From NCBI RefSeq assembly GCF_022376295.1, contig NZ_CP060140.1:248001-312000 (forward strand): a DNA stretch of 64,000 nucleotides, read 5' to 3'. How positions within the stretch are numbered: the stretch's first letter is position 1; every line of letters starts with the position of its first letter. Source of the stretch: Nodularia sphaerocarpa UHCC 0038. GTDB taxonomy: Bacteria > Cyanobacteriota > Cyanobacteriia > Cyanobacteriales > Nostocaceae. Made by a program: the position numbers and the translations under genes. Positions 35,403 through 43,851 of this stretch are shown piece by piece. The notes below the pieces were generated by a model. That model did no database searches, had not been told where the DNA came from, and was given only the letters and a program-made list of their open reading frames with translations.

Positions 35403-37209
35403 TATCAGATTTGCCATTAACTTCCGAATGCAGCAATTGACCTTCACTCAGCCAAATACCTTGTTGAGGTACAGGAATTGTAAATCCGGCGTGATCAAAG
35501 GTAACTTTCAAGCGGCGGCGAAACTCCCGCCCTACATCCCATTGCTTCAGAGGTAATGTTTTAATCCAAACACGAATCATCAAACCGCGATCGCCAAAAT
35601 TATCTATTCCTAGAACCTCCGGCGGTGCTAGTATAAGACGTTTCCAGTAGGTATCTTTATTCATCTCCAAGCCTACTTGTTTAAGCAACTGCAAAGCATC
35701 ATCAATGTTATTTTGGTAAGCAACGGGAATAGTTAAATCGGCGCGAGACCAACGGCTAGAAAGATTAGCCACAACCTTAATTTCACTATTGGGAATCGTA
35801 ATCAAACGCCCTTCGGCATCCCGCACCTGAGTAATCCGCAAATTGAGAGTTTCTACTAAGCCTCCCACATCTCCCACAGCGATCACATCACCTAAAGCAT
35901 ACTGATCTTCCACGATTACCAAGAAGCCATTAATCGCATCTTTGATTAAACTTTGGGAAGCCAGAGATAAAGCCACACCAATTAAACCAGCACCTGCTAA
36001 CAAGGGGACAATATCTATACCCAAGGAAAGCAGAGATAGTAAGATACCAAATACCAACAAAAGACCAGTAGTGATACTTTTCGTCACTCCTGAAAATGTA
36101 GAAACTCGCAGTTGCATCCGTTTAGAAGCTTCTGAGTTTAATAAAACGCCACTGCTAATCAGAGTCGAAGTGAAGCGATCAATGAGCGCATAGGTAAAAC
36201 GAATTGCTACATAAATTCCTAGTACCACAATACCCAATCTTAAAGGAATTTGGGCAGCAGAGAGAATCCCCACTTGAAACACTCGCGTATAAGGAAATAG
36301 ACCCAATATGAAAACAATTCCACTTCCCCAAACACTGGCTTGAGTTAATTGAAATAGTACTTTTTTAACTTCCTTAATATCTCTATCTTGCTGTTGATTG
36401 AGTTGAGTTGTCAACTGTTGAGCATTGTCTGCTATCGGCAGAATAGGGTGTTTGGAATTTTCTTGGGAACGGCGTTGAAAGTAATATACTCCCGCGCTCA
36501 ATACAACTATTAACAGTGCAGTACCACCAGCAACTTGAGCTTGATTGATTAAAATTTCAGTTGTTCTTTCCTGGCTAGATCGTTGCAAAGCTGTTTTTAA
36601 CTGTTCGGTGATTTCCATCGCCGATACAGCTGGCTCTTGTCTTCGCAGTCTCGCATCTTCTGTGGTAACGGTCATCAGATATTGACCATTAACATAAATG
36701 ACTGGTAATCCATTTTGTGTCCGGGTTTCAATCTCAATGTCTCGTTCAGATGAACTTAAATAACTTTGGCGGATTTGATTTAAACTTTGTTGGATATTTC
36801 GGGAACGCTCCGACAAATTGCTTCTTGTTGCTGCTATCTGAAATACTTGGTAGCCGTCCACGTAAATCCACCCAGAAACAGTTCTGTTATCTGCATCGCT
36901 ACTTACGCTACTGGGAGATTGTAGAAAAGGCAAAATGGGAATCTGAGCTGAGGCTTTTGGCATAGAAACAACAGCCATAGCCATTGAACCTGCCATTGTC
37001 ATCATTAAACTTCTACCTAAAATCCCTTTGGGTGATATCCGTTTGATAGGATGTCCGCCTTGATTAAATCCCTCGAAACCTGGAATCTGCTTGGCAGCAA
37101 TTTGGATATTACCAAGGCAATTTTCGTCTAATAATGCCTGTTTCTGCTTAATAGAAGCAAAATTGGATAACAGGACTGTCTTGGCGATCGCCAAAAATTG
37201 CAAGCGCAC
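35395..37209 (-). CDS. MscS-type mechanosensitive ion channel
   Basis: 604-residue membrane protein. The N-terminal 90 residues include a hydrophobic segment ending in an AxA-like site (PKASAQ), so the following region is probably periplasmic. Membrane segments occur at about 230-245, 290-305 and 320-340, then the pore-lining helix (LLAGAGLIGVALSLASQSLI, about 408-427) and the MscS beta domain (VGDVGGLVETLNLRITQVRD; LITIPNSEI). The channel releases solutes on hypo-osmotic shock. It starts at GTG 37209, with AAGGAGG seven bases upstream. The stop codon lies inside the heptamer array. Confidence 0.92.
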   Translation of the reverse strand: MRLQFLAIAKTVLLSNFASIKQKQALLDENCLGNIQIAAKQIPGFEGFNQGGHPIKRISPKGILGRSLMMTMAGSMAMAVVSMPKASAQIPILPFLQSPSSVSSDADNRTVSGWIYVDGYQVFQIAATRSNLSERSRNIQQSLNQIRQSYLSSSERDIEIETRTQNGLPVIYVNGQYLMTVTTEDARLRRQEPAVSAMEITEQLKTALQRSSQERTTEILINQAQVAGGTALLIVVLSAGVYYFQRRSQENSKHPILPIADNAQQLTTQLNQQQDRDIKEVKKVLFQLTQASVWGSGIVFILGLFPYTRVFQVGILSAAQIPLRLGIVVLGIYVAIRFTYALIDRFTSTLISSGVLLNSEASKRMQLRVSTFSGVTKSITTGLLLVFGILLSLLSLGIDIVPLLAGAGLIGVALSLASQSLIKDAINGFLVIVEDQYALGDVIAVGDVGGLVETLNLRITQVRDAEGRLITIPNSEIKVVANLSSRWSRADLTIPVAYQNNIDDALQLLKQVGLEMNKDTYWKRLILAPPEVLGIDNFGDRGLMIRVWIKTLPLKQWDVGREFRRRLKVTFDHAGFTIPVPQQGIWLSEGQLLHSEVNGKSDSH

Positions 37210-37578
37210 TCAAATACCTCCTTAAAATTTACCATCGGCTACTTCCAGAGTCATCCTCCAAGACTGGCTTGTGTAAATGTACCTATCTAAAGTAAAGTAT
37301 TTAAAGTCAGGGAATCTTTCTAACTTTCGATAGATGACAATTTACTTCATCGGCTCTGGGTAACAGATAGATTGGCCCTGATCATATTCTTAGCAAAAAT
37401 TTAGTCAAAAAAGAAAAATCAGTGATCAAGTTAACCTGAATCCTCTGCCAGGTCAACCGAGAAGAGAGTACAATAAACAAGCTGATTGGTGATTACAATG
37501 CAAAATCACCCGTTGTACAATACCCTAGTAAGGTGCGTAATTTTTACGTAACTTTTTATTTTTCAGAGGAAATTTTGA
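37210..37578. promoter_or_regulatory. Divergent upstream region of MscS and ahcY genes
   Basis: 369-bp intergenic region between divergent genes, so it should carry both promoters. A short palindrome CGTAATTTTTACG (37536-37548) lies 30 bp before the ahcY start. I see no recognised SAH or SAM riboswitch core. Confidence 0.45.
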
Positions 37579-38856
37579 ATGACTGCAACTTCTCCCCGAT
37601 TAAAGCACGAGGTTAAAGACCTCGCTCTTGCTCCCTTGGGAAGACAACGAATTGAGTGGGCTGGACGGGAAATGCCAGTATTAAAGCAGATTCGCGATCG
37701 CTTTGAGAAAGAAAAACCCTTTGCTGGTTTACGCCTTGTAGCTTGCGCCCACATTACAACAGAAACAGCACATTTGGCGATCGCCCTCAAAGCCGGTGGT
37801 GCTGACGCTGTATTGATTGCTAGTAACCCTTTATCAACTCAAGATGACGTAGCAGCTTGCTTAGTCACCGATTACGAAATTCCCGTATTTGCCCAAAAAG
37901 GCGAAGACAACGCCACATATAATCGCCACGTTCAAATAGCCTTAGATCACCGCCCCAACATCATCATTGATGACGGTAGCGACGTGGTAGCAGAATTGGT
38001 GCAAAACCGTCAACACCAAATTGCTGATTTGATTGGTAGCACCGAAGAAACCACAACTGGTATTGTTCGTTTACGCGCCATGTTCAACGATGGGGTTCTC
38101 ACCTTCCCCGCCATGAACGTTAACGACGCTGACACCAAGCACTTCTTTGATAATCGCTATGGTACTGGACAATCAACCCTAGATGGCATTATCCGCGCTA
38201 CAAATATTTTGTTAGCTGGGAAGAATATCGTCGTTGTGGGTTATGGCTGGTGTGGTAAAGGTACTGCATTGCGCGCCCGTGGTATGGGTGCTAATGTCAT
38301 CGTTACCGAAATCGACCCAATCAAAGCAATTGAAGCCGTAATGGATGGTTTCCGTGTGCTACCAATGGCGGAAGCTGCAACTTATGGTGATATCTTTATT
38401 ACTGTGACTGGTAACAAGCACGTAATTCGTGGTGAACATTTCGATGTCATGAAAGACGGTGCGATTGTTTGTAACTCTGGTCACTTTGATTTAGAACTTG
38501 ATTTAAAATACTTAGCTTCTCAAGCGAAGGAAGTTAAGGAAGTCCGTCCTTTCACTGAAGAGTATAAATTGACCAGTGGTAAGTCAATTGTGGTTTTAGG
38601 ACAAGGACGTTTGATTAACTTAGCTGCTGCTGAAGGACACCCCAGCGCAGTTATGGACATGAGTTTTGCTAACCAAGCGTTGGCTGTTGAATACCTGGTG
38701 AAGAATAAAGGTAAGTTGTCACCTGGTTTACACTCTATTCCTGTGGAAGTTGATCAAGAAATTGCTCGTTTGAAGTTGGAAGCTATGGGTATTCACATTG
38801 ATACTCTGACAGCAGACCAAATCGAGTACATCAATTCCTGGACTTCTGGAACCTAA
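37579..38856 (+). CDS. ahcY: Adenosylhomocysteinase
   Basis: 425-residue cytosolic enzyme that hydrolyses S-adenosylhomocysteine to adenosine and homocysteine, keeping methylation reactions running. Motifs: CAHITTETAHLAIAL, the substrate region IIIDDGSDV, RLRAMFNDGVLTFPAMNVND, and the NAD-binding VVVGYGWCGKGTALRARGMG (about 220-239). NSGHFDLELDL and GRLINLAAAEGHP are also family signatures. GAGGAAA precedes the ATG. A strong terminator follows within 30 bp, so it is monocistronic. Confidence 0.96.
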   Translation: MTATSPRLKHEVKDLALAPLGRQRIEWAGREMPVLKQIRDRFEKEKPFAGLRLVACAHITTETAHLAIALKAGGADAVLIASNPLSTQDDVAACLVTDYEIPVFAQKGEDNATYNRHVQIALDHRPNIIIDDGSDVVAELVQNRQHQIADLIGSTEETTTGIVRLRAMFNDGVLTFPAMNVNDADTKHFFDNRYGTGQSTLDGIIRATNILLAGKNIVVVGYGWCGKGTALRARGMGANVIVTEIDPIKAIEAVMDGFRVLPMAEAATYGDIFITVTGNKHVIRGEHFDVMKDGAIVCNSGHFDLELDLKYLASQAKEVKEVRPFTEEYKLTSGKSIVVLGQGRLINLAAAEGHPSAVMDMSFANQALAVEYLVKNKGKLSPGLHSIPVEVDQEIARLKLEAMGIHIDTLTADQIEYINSWTSGT

Positions 38857-38865
38857 TCTTTGTTG

Positions 38866-38912
38866 ATTAATTGATTTTTTGGGGATAGGCTTTTGAGCTT
38901 ATCCCTTTTTTT
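38866..38912 (+). terminator. ahcY terminator, first copy of a direct repeat
   Basis: Stem GGGATAGGC / GCTTATCCC (38882-38905, one G-T pair), six-base loop, then seven T. The whole segment from 38866 is nearly repeated at 39763-39808. Confidence 0.88.
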
Positions 38913-38924
38913 ATTTAACGTTTG

Positions 38925-38948
38925 CGTAGCGTGCCGTAGGCATACCGC
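38925..38948. repeat. GCGTAGCGTGCCGTAGGCAT short dispersed repeat
   Basis: A 20-base unit with an imperfect palindrome, of a kind repeated with variation at 44541, 44715, 45646 and 55600. It lies between the ahcY terminator and xisH. Confidence 0.65.
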
Positions 38949-38992
38949 AGAGGGAGGATATAATAAAACAGAGGGTGTTATTGTAAGTTTGT

Positions 38993-39409
38993 ATGTCAGC
39001 AAAAGATTTCTTTCACAATGCTGTAAGGTTAGCTTTAGAGAAAGATGGTTGGTTAATTACTGATGATCCTTTAAGATTTATAGTAGATACTATAGAATTC
39101 CGTCTTGATTTAGGAGCAGAAAGACTTCTAGCAGCAGAAAAAGAAGGAGAAAAAATAGCAGTTGAAATAAAATCTTTTTTGGGAAAATCAGCGATTAGTG
39201 AATTTCATACCGCTTTAGGACAAACACTTAATTACCGTTCTATTTTAAGAAAAGAAGCACCTGATCGTATTTTATATTTAGCAATTAGTTATGAAATATA
39301 TACAGTTTTTTTTATGATACCTGTTATTCAAGAAATAATTGCTGAACATCAATTAAAATTATTGATATTTGAAAGTAGTAAGGAGGAGATTGTTTTATGG
39401 AAAGAATGA
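38993..39409 (+). CDS. xisH: XisH family protein
   Basis: 138-residue homologue of XisH, one of the factors required with XisI and the recombinase XisF for excision of the fdxN element in Anabaena heterocysts. Typical segments: AKDFFHNAVRLALEKDGW, LRFIVDTIEFRLDLGAERLL, IAVEIKSFLGKSAISEFHTA and LGQTLNYRSIL. The E-I-K triplet after an upstream acidic residue, with the later Gln, resembles a PD-(D/E)xK nuclease core. The gene overlaps xisI by 13 bp. There is no xisF or element junction in the window. Confidence 0.9.
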   Translation: MSAKDFFHNAVRLALEKDGWLITDDPLRFIVDTIEFRLDLGAERLLAAEKEGEKIAVEIKSFLGKSAISEFHTALGQTLNYRSILRKEAPDRILYLAISYEIYTVFFMIPVIQEIIAEHQLKLLIFESSKEEIVLWKE

Positions 39410-39726
39410 ATTATCCTGAATTAGTACAAACAGTATTAGCAAGACATACAGAGAGTCATTTAGCCAAGGGGACAGAAATACAATTAATATTTGATAATCA
39501 AAAAAATCACTATTTAGTAATTCATCTAGGTTGGGAAGGTGAAAAACGGACTTATGGTTCTGTTATTCATGTTGATATTAAGGATGGGAAAATTTGGATT
39601 CAGTCCGATTTTACAGAGGAAGGAGTTGCGAATGAGTTGGTAGAGTTAGGTGTACCGAAATCAGATATTATTTTAGGTTTTAGATCACCTCATGTGAGAC
39701 AGTTTACTGGTTTTGCATCTGTTTAA
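39397..39726 (+). CDS. xisI: XisI family protein
   Basis: 109-residue partner of XisH, named from the fdxN element excision system; its biochemical role is not settled. Family segments: YPELVQTVLARHTESH near the start, FDNQKNHYLVIHLGWEGEKR in the middle, and KIWIQSDFTEEGVANELVEL followed by ILGFRSPHVR. It starts inside the end of xisH, so the pair is translationally coupled. It is followed at 52 bp by a terminator that is a near copy of the ahcY terminator. Confidence 0.9.
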   Translation: MERMNYPELVQTVLARHTESHLAKGTEIQLIFDNQKNHYLVIHLGWEGEKRTYGSVIHVDIKDGKIWIQSDFTEEGVANELVELGVPKSDIILGFRSPHVRQFTGFASV

Positions 39727-39762
39727 ATTTTTAGTTAATTCTTAGATTTTGGCAACTTGATT

Positions 39763-39808
39763 ATTAATTGATTTTTTGGGATAGGCTTTTGGGCTTATCC
39801 TTTTTTTT
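39763..39808 (+). terminator. xisI terminator, second copy of the direct repeat
   Basis: Stem GGGATAGGC / GCTTATCC (39778-39800), then eight T. It matches the ahcY terminator segment 38866-38912 over about 46 bases, including the upstream ATTAATTGATTTTTT. Confidence 0.88.
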
Positions 39809-40010
39809 GTGTTTCACGCAGAGGCGCAAATGAAGATTGATAAAGTAACACATTTTGCAGAGTTAGTAGTCCGTATTAATTTTAACTACATCGAAATGTA
39901 AATAATATCACTAGAAGGTTGCTCTTGGAAAAAATGTATGATAATATACAATTTCTGATGAATGACAGGTATTTCACTTGTAAAAGTCAAAGCTTCTCTT
40001 CTTAATCTTA

Positions 40011-40895
40011 ATGAGGAAAATGTACATATCGCATTTTATCAAAATTAATTTTGTGATTTTTGTATTGTTTTTAACAAGTTGTTCTAAAAACCCAACATTC
40101 TCAAATACAGAAGTTAATAGCCCTCAACCTCCTTTGCCTATAAACTCTGATTCTACTAATTCCGAAACTACAGCTAATAGCTCTAAAATTTCTGCCACAC
40201 CTAGTCCTACCTTGATTGATCCAGATCAACAAGTTGCTGATAAGTTAACAGAAATAAAACTACGTTGTGGGGAAACATATAACTTTGATAACTTTGAAAT
40301 CTCTAGTGAGTGTCCTCCAGATAATGATAAGGATGGAAGACCAGATCAACAAATTGTGACTTTTTCATTTCTTAATAAATCTCCTCAACATTCTTATCTT
40401 ACTTTTGGAGGAAATGTAAGTCTATATTTTGAAAATTATCCAAAATTTCAAAACTATACCTATACTCATAGTAGTCCCAGACCTTTATTCTATAGTACAG
40501 CAAAAGTGAATTCTAATGAAGCAATTAAAATAGACCAAAGTACAAATAATTTTAGTGATGAATCCATTTTTTTGGTAGGAATTGGAAAAGTAAAAATTAA
40601 TTCTAGTGAATCGAAATTACTAAGTTTGAAGTGTCCAAATAATATTGTCCAAGATAGAGCTTACGGAGTTGTGTTTGAATTAACCTGTTTTAAAAATAGT
40701 GGAAGATTACTTTTTACAAATCATGCTACTGAGGCGAGGGGCGTGAAGGTTGAATATATTCAAAGAGGAACATCATGGGTATATAGTCGACCTTATCTTT
40801 CGCCCAGCACAACATATTACATTTTGGGCATAAGCTTGCCACATAAATCTCAAAACAGTAATGATTATCAAGCTGAAATATTTTATTATGATTGA
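40011..40895 (+). CDS. Putative exported lipoprotein
   Basis: 294-residue protein with a lipoprotein signal: basic start, hydrophobic IKINFVIFVLFL, and lipobox LTSC with Cys24. A Ser/Thr/Pro-rich linker (about 28-70) follows. The folded region includes an acidic loop DNDKDGRPD (104-112) of the calcium-binding kind, and cysteines spaced as possible disulfides. There is no enzyme motif. The A+T content is high even for this region. An ATG at 40020 is an alternative start. The next gene encodes another exported protein on the same strand, 44 bp away, so the two may work together. Confidence 0.68.
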   Translation: MRKMYISHFIKINFVIFVLFLTSCSKNPTFSNTEVNSPQPPLPINSDSTNSETTANSSKISATPSPTLIDPDQQVADKLTEIKLRCGETYNFDNFEISSECPPDNDKDGRPDQQIVTFSFLNKSPQHSYLTFGGNVSLYFENYPKFQNYTYTHSSPRPLFYSTAKVNSNEAIKIDQSTNNFSDESIFLVGIGKVKINSSESKLLSLKCPNNIVQDRAYGVVFELTCFKNSGRLLFTNHATEARGVKVEYIQRGTSWVYSRPYLSPSTTYYILGISLPHKSQNSNDYQAEIFYYD

Positions 40896-40939
40896 ACAAT
40901 GCAAAAGCATTTGTTTTTAGTTTCATTAAAGGAGAATAT

Positions 40940-41857
40940 ATGAAAAATAGTTTTGTCAAAGTTTATAATCTAAGAATTAGCCTACGACTATTTATTAAAT
41001 TGATTGCATATACTCTGTTAATAGGAATAGCAAGTGAGATAATTGCATATTTTGATATACAACCATCAATAGCACCAGCAGAGGCTCAACTGATATCGCA
41101 AACTAATGCTCAACGTTTAGTTGGACGATGGCAAGGGAAAGATACCTTATGTGGACCAAGTGGGACATACATATTTACAGCAGACAATAAATTATATATC
41201 CTGCGGCAAGCATCAAACGGGGTTACTAACGCCCTGCAATCTTTCTACAAAATTAACTCAAGTACCCGACCAATGCAATTGGAGGTTATAGATACGGATG
41301 GTTTTGAGAGTCAGAAATCAAGTTTTCAGTTTACAGATCAGGGTGAATTACGTTTAGACTTCTCAGATGTAACTGGCTGTTCGCCTGCTAATTTTTCAGC
41401 ATTCTTTGAAAAAGTTTCTAATATAGCTAATTTACCTCCAAACACTGAGATTATCAAAAATACTGCTCCTACTAAAGCACTGCAATCTGAAGCCAAAACC
41501 TACATTGGTGCTATGGTAAGAGCGCAACAAGCTTACTACATTGAAAATGGTAAGTTTGCAAGAACAATCGACCAACTACGGACTGGGATAGAATCCGAAA
41601 CTAAAAATTATCGTTACCGAGTTATACCCCAAGGTAATGGAACTCAAAGAGTGATGATGACAGCCGTTTCTAGGCATCGTATACTTAAAAGTTATACTGG
41701 CGCAGTATTTACTCTCAAAATCAACGGTACAAACAAAATGGTTCCGGTTATTTGTGAAACGAATAAACCTTCCTTATCACCCCCAGTTCTGCCCAAAATT
41801 ACCAATAACCCTTCGGGACAAATTCAATGTCCAGCAGGTTCTACCAGGGTCAACTAG
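40940..41857 (+). CDS. Exported protein with type IV pilin-like domain
   Basis: 305-residue protein. The N-terminal membrane segment (LFIKLIAYTLLIGIASEIIA) is followed by an AEAQ-like cleavage region. Residues about 55-155 form a beta-rich domain (LVGRWQGKDTLCGPSGTYIF) with two cysteines. Residues about 180-275 resemble the cyanobacterial pilin-like G/H domain: SEAKTYIGAMVRAQQAYYIE and GKFARTIDQL. It starts at ATG 40940 with AAAGGAGA upstream; 16 further codons are open but lack a ribosome site. Surface or periplasmic role likely; function unknown. Confidence 0.7.
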   Translation: MKNSFVKVYNLRISLRLFIKLIAYTLLIGIASEIIAYFDIQPSIAPAEAQLISQTNAQRLVGRWQGKDTLCGPSGTYIFTADNKLYILRQASNGVTNALQSFYKINSSTRPMQLEVIDTDGFESQKSSFQFTDQGELRLDFSDVTGCSPANFSAFFEKVSNIANLPPNTEIIKNTAPTKALQSEAKTYIGAMVRAQQAYYIENGKFARTIDQLRTGIESETKNYRYRVIPQGNGTQRVMMTAVSRHRILKSYTGAVFTLKINGTNKMVPVICETNKPSLSPPVLPKITNNPSGQIQCPAGSTRVN

Positions 41858-41920
41858 AGTTAATTTATTTTTGGTTATGTAGGCTTCTGCTTTTTTTATT
41901 GTTATCCCACAGTAAGTTTC

Positions 41921-42067
41921 AGAGGATGTTTTAAAAGTTTTAGGCGAATATAATTCCCCACTACACAACCAAAGTCTAGCGACCTGGACTAATGAAAAAT
42001 AAAAGTTTTTAACCCGCGCAGGCGGGTTTTGTCTGTATAGCCGCGATTTCTAATCGCCAGGGCTTTT
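41921..42067. mobile_element. Hairpin MITE family, copy B (right end missing)
   Basis: Left end AGAGGATGTTTTAAAAGTTT matches copies A and D. Internal stems are AGTCTAG/CTGGACT, AACCCGC/GCGGGTT and GCGATT/AATCGC. No right-hand AAACACCCTCT end is present; the element stops about 35 bp before the phd-type antitoxin start. Confidence 0.72.
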
Positions 42068-42101
42068 CGATATACTAGAAATATTCCTATACAATCATCT
42101 C

Positions 42102-42341
42102 ATGCTAACTGTAACCATTGATGAAATTCAGGAAAATCTAACCAGCTATCTTCAGCAAGTAGCAGCAGGACAAAGCATTATTATCACCCAAGCTGGTAAA
42201 CCTATTGCAGAAATTAAACCAGTTTCCCCTAATACTCAACAAATGAGACCTTATGGCTTATGTGCTGGAGATTTCATTGTTCCAGATGATTTTGATAGTC
42301 CCTTACCTGAAGATATTTTGAATAGTTTTGAGGGTAAATGA
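42102..42341 (+). CDS. Phd/YefM family antitoxin
   Basis: 79-residue antitoxin. The N-terminal DNA-binding part is typical: MLTVTIDEIQENLTSYLQQV then AAGQSIIITQAGKPIAEIKP, the Phd/YefM signature. The short C-terminal part (FIVPDDFDSPLPEDILNSFE) is the usual toxin-binding tail of partners of PIN-domain toxins. Its TGA overlaps the ATG of the downstream PIN fragment (ATGA). The partner toxin is truncated, so this looks like an orphan antitoxin. Confidence 0.88.
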   Translation: MLTVTIDEIQENLTSYLQQVAAGQSIIITQAGKPIAEIKPVSPNTQQMRPYGLCAGDFIVPDDFDSPLPEDILNSFEGK

Positions 42342-42487
42342 AACTATTACTAGATACCCATATTTTTTTATGGTTTATTAGTGGCGATCAGAAATTACCA
42401 ATTCATTTACAAAATAGCCTTCGTGATTTAAACAACGACGTATATTCATCCACATCAAACACCCTCAACCATCCATTGATTCTGTAA
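42338..42487 (+). pseudogene. Truncated VapC-type PIN toxin
   Basis: The frame starts KLLLDTHIFLWFISGDQKL, the N-terminal beta strand and first catalytic Asp of PIN ribonucleases that pair with Phd-type antitoxins. After about 36 residues the sequence departs from a VapC pattern (VYSSTSNTLNHPLIL) and stops at 42487, 49 codons in all against about 125-130 expected. The remaining acidic residues of the active site are missing. The end overlaps the 3' end of the convergent parE gene by 23 bp, so a deletion or insertion joined the two modules. Confidence 0.82.
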
Positions 42488-42770
42488 ATAAAGATTCCAA
42501 ATCTCGATACCCACTAACTACACGCACAATTTCAATCCCACTATTAATAACTCGATAAAGAATAACGTAACCATCCAAAGGAATACCCCGCAAATCAACT
42601 TTAATATTTCCGTAACTACGCCCCATATTGGGGAAATTAGCTAAATATTTACACTTTTTATCAAATTCATCAACAAAGCGCTCTCCAGCATCAATATTTC
42701 TATTGGCAAAATAATCAATTATTGCTAATAAATCCTTAATTGCTTCTGGAGAGATACTGTGTCTTTTCAT
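42465..42770 (-). CDS. RelE/ParE family toxin
   Basis: 101-residue toxin of the RelE/ParE superfamily. Family features: HSISPEAIKDLLAIIDYFAN, FVDEFDKKCKYLANFPNMGR and the C-terminal strand block YVILYRVINSGIEIVRVVSG followed by YRDLESLF. Members poison gyrase (ParE) or cut mRNA on ribosomes (RelE); which applies here is not determinable. It overlaps its antitoxin by four bases (ATGA), in the usual antitoxin-first order. It appears intact. Confidence 0.88.
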   Translation of the reverse strand: MKRHSISPEAIKDLLAIIDYFANRNIDAGERFVDEFDKKCKYLANFPNMGRSYGNIKVDLRGIPLDGYVILYRVINSGIEIVRVVSGYRDLESLFTESMDG

Positions 42771-43033
42771 CCTTGTATCTCTCTGGCTTGACGCAACTTA
42801 TCCCGCAATTGTTCAATCACAACATCCCCATCAATACCTTCCCCTTTATCCAATTGTCCAATAGCAACATCAACCTTTTCCCGTGTTTCTTCCACCCACT
42901 GCTGATAACCCTTCTCCCACTCCAAAAGCAACTTCAAAGCCTTACTAATCACATCTTCAGGATTTGCATATCTACCCGTAGCAATTTGCGCTTGGATAAT
43001 TTGCTCTAATTCAGGTTTAATTTGGATATTCAT
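42767..43033 (-). CDS. ParD-like antitoxin
   Basis: 88-residue antitoxin. The N-terminal ribbon-helix-helix part reads MNIQIKPELEQIIQAQIATG then RYANPEDVISKALKLL, a ParD pattern. The acidic C-terminal half (REKVDVAIGQLDKGEGIDGD) is the likely toxin-neutralising arm. It is expressed first, with the toxin translated by coupling. Such antitoxins usually repress their own promoter; the operator was not identified in the 170 bp upstream. Confidence 0.88.
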   Translation of the reverse strand: MNIQIKPELEQIIQAQIATGRYANPEDVISKALKLLLEWEKGYQQWVEETREKVDVAIGQLDKGEGIDGDVVIEQLRDKLRQAREIQG

Positions 43034-43200
43034 AATTTATTCTCTGATTGAGCTTAACTTTATAATAACTCTCAACCCTTTGCGACATTGCGCCTACCCT
43101 GCGGGAACCTTTTCAACGAATGCGTGAGATAAAAAAAACCTAATTTCGGCTTTAAACCAGCAGATATCAGGCAACATACTGAATTCGCAATAACTTGAAT

Positions 43201-43569
43201 TTATAGCTTATGCTGCAAGCGGCTGAGACGTTCTGCATAACTTTTCATTACCTTGATAGCAAATACAGGCGTTTCTTGAACCGCAAACAGAAACCCAGAC
43301 TCGTCTAAATAAGCCAGCTTGCAGTCAGTTTTAGCGATCGCAGTATAAGTTCTCCCTTGTATCCCCAAAAGTATACCAGTCCCAAACACCTCACCTGACT
43401 GAATTATCTCTATAGTCTTACCATTGACTAATATTTCTACCTCTCCTTCTAAAATCCCAAACATACAATTCCCCGGTTGTCCTTCCTTAAAAATGACTTC
43501 ACCTGTGGAAAATGTTTGAGGATCGGGTTGTTTCTGGAATATTTTCAATGTAACTACAGGACTTAACAT
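43201..43569 (-). CDS. Cyclic nucleotide-binding domain protein
   Basis: 122-residue single-domain protein of the CAP-family cNMP-binding fold. The strand pattern FSTGEVIFKEGQPGNCMFGI then LEGEVEILVNGKTIEIIQSG leads to the phosphate-binding cassette region GEVFGTGILLGIQGRTYTAI, which lacks the strict R-x-x-A-S of cAMP binders. No DNA-binding helix-turn-helix follows, so it is not a transcription factor by itself. I start at ATG 43569; the 38 open codons upstream do not resemble the family. Confidence 0.82.
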   Translation of the reverse strand: MLSPVVTLKIFQKQPDPQTFSTGEVIFKEGQPGNCMFGILEGEVEILVNGKTIEIIQSGEVFGTGILLGIQGRTYTAIAKTDCKLAYLDESGFLFAVQETPVFAIKVMKSYAERLSRLQHKL

Positions 43570-43851
43570 AAGATATCTGCCAAATTTCTGGGTTTTTAAA
43601 GGTATTCTTGGTACGGACGTTACAAGAACCGATAAAACTATACAACATTCTGTAGATAGATATCTAGTAGCATTGCCAACCATTCCGCAAAAATTGGTTA
43701 ATCAACTGAAATTTACAGCTTTAAATGAATTTCTTGCTCATAAACTAGCTTTTTCACCCAGAGGCTGACTCAGTAAAATACCCTTATTTGGCAATTTGGC
43801 AGACATACATTTTTTGTCAGTGGTATCTTTTAATTGTGCAAGGGGTGTAGT

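Noticed and set aside
37210..37578. SAM/SAH riboswitch upstream of ahcY
   Set aside because: I could not find the conserved core or pseudoknot pattern; only a small palindrome is present.
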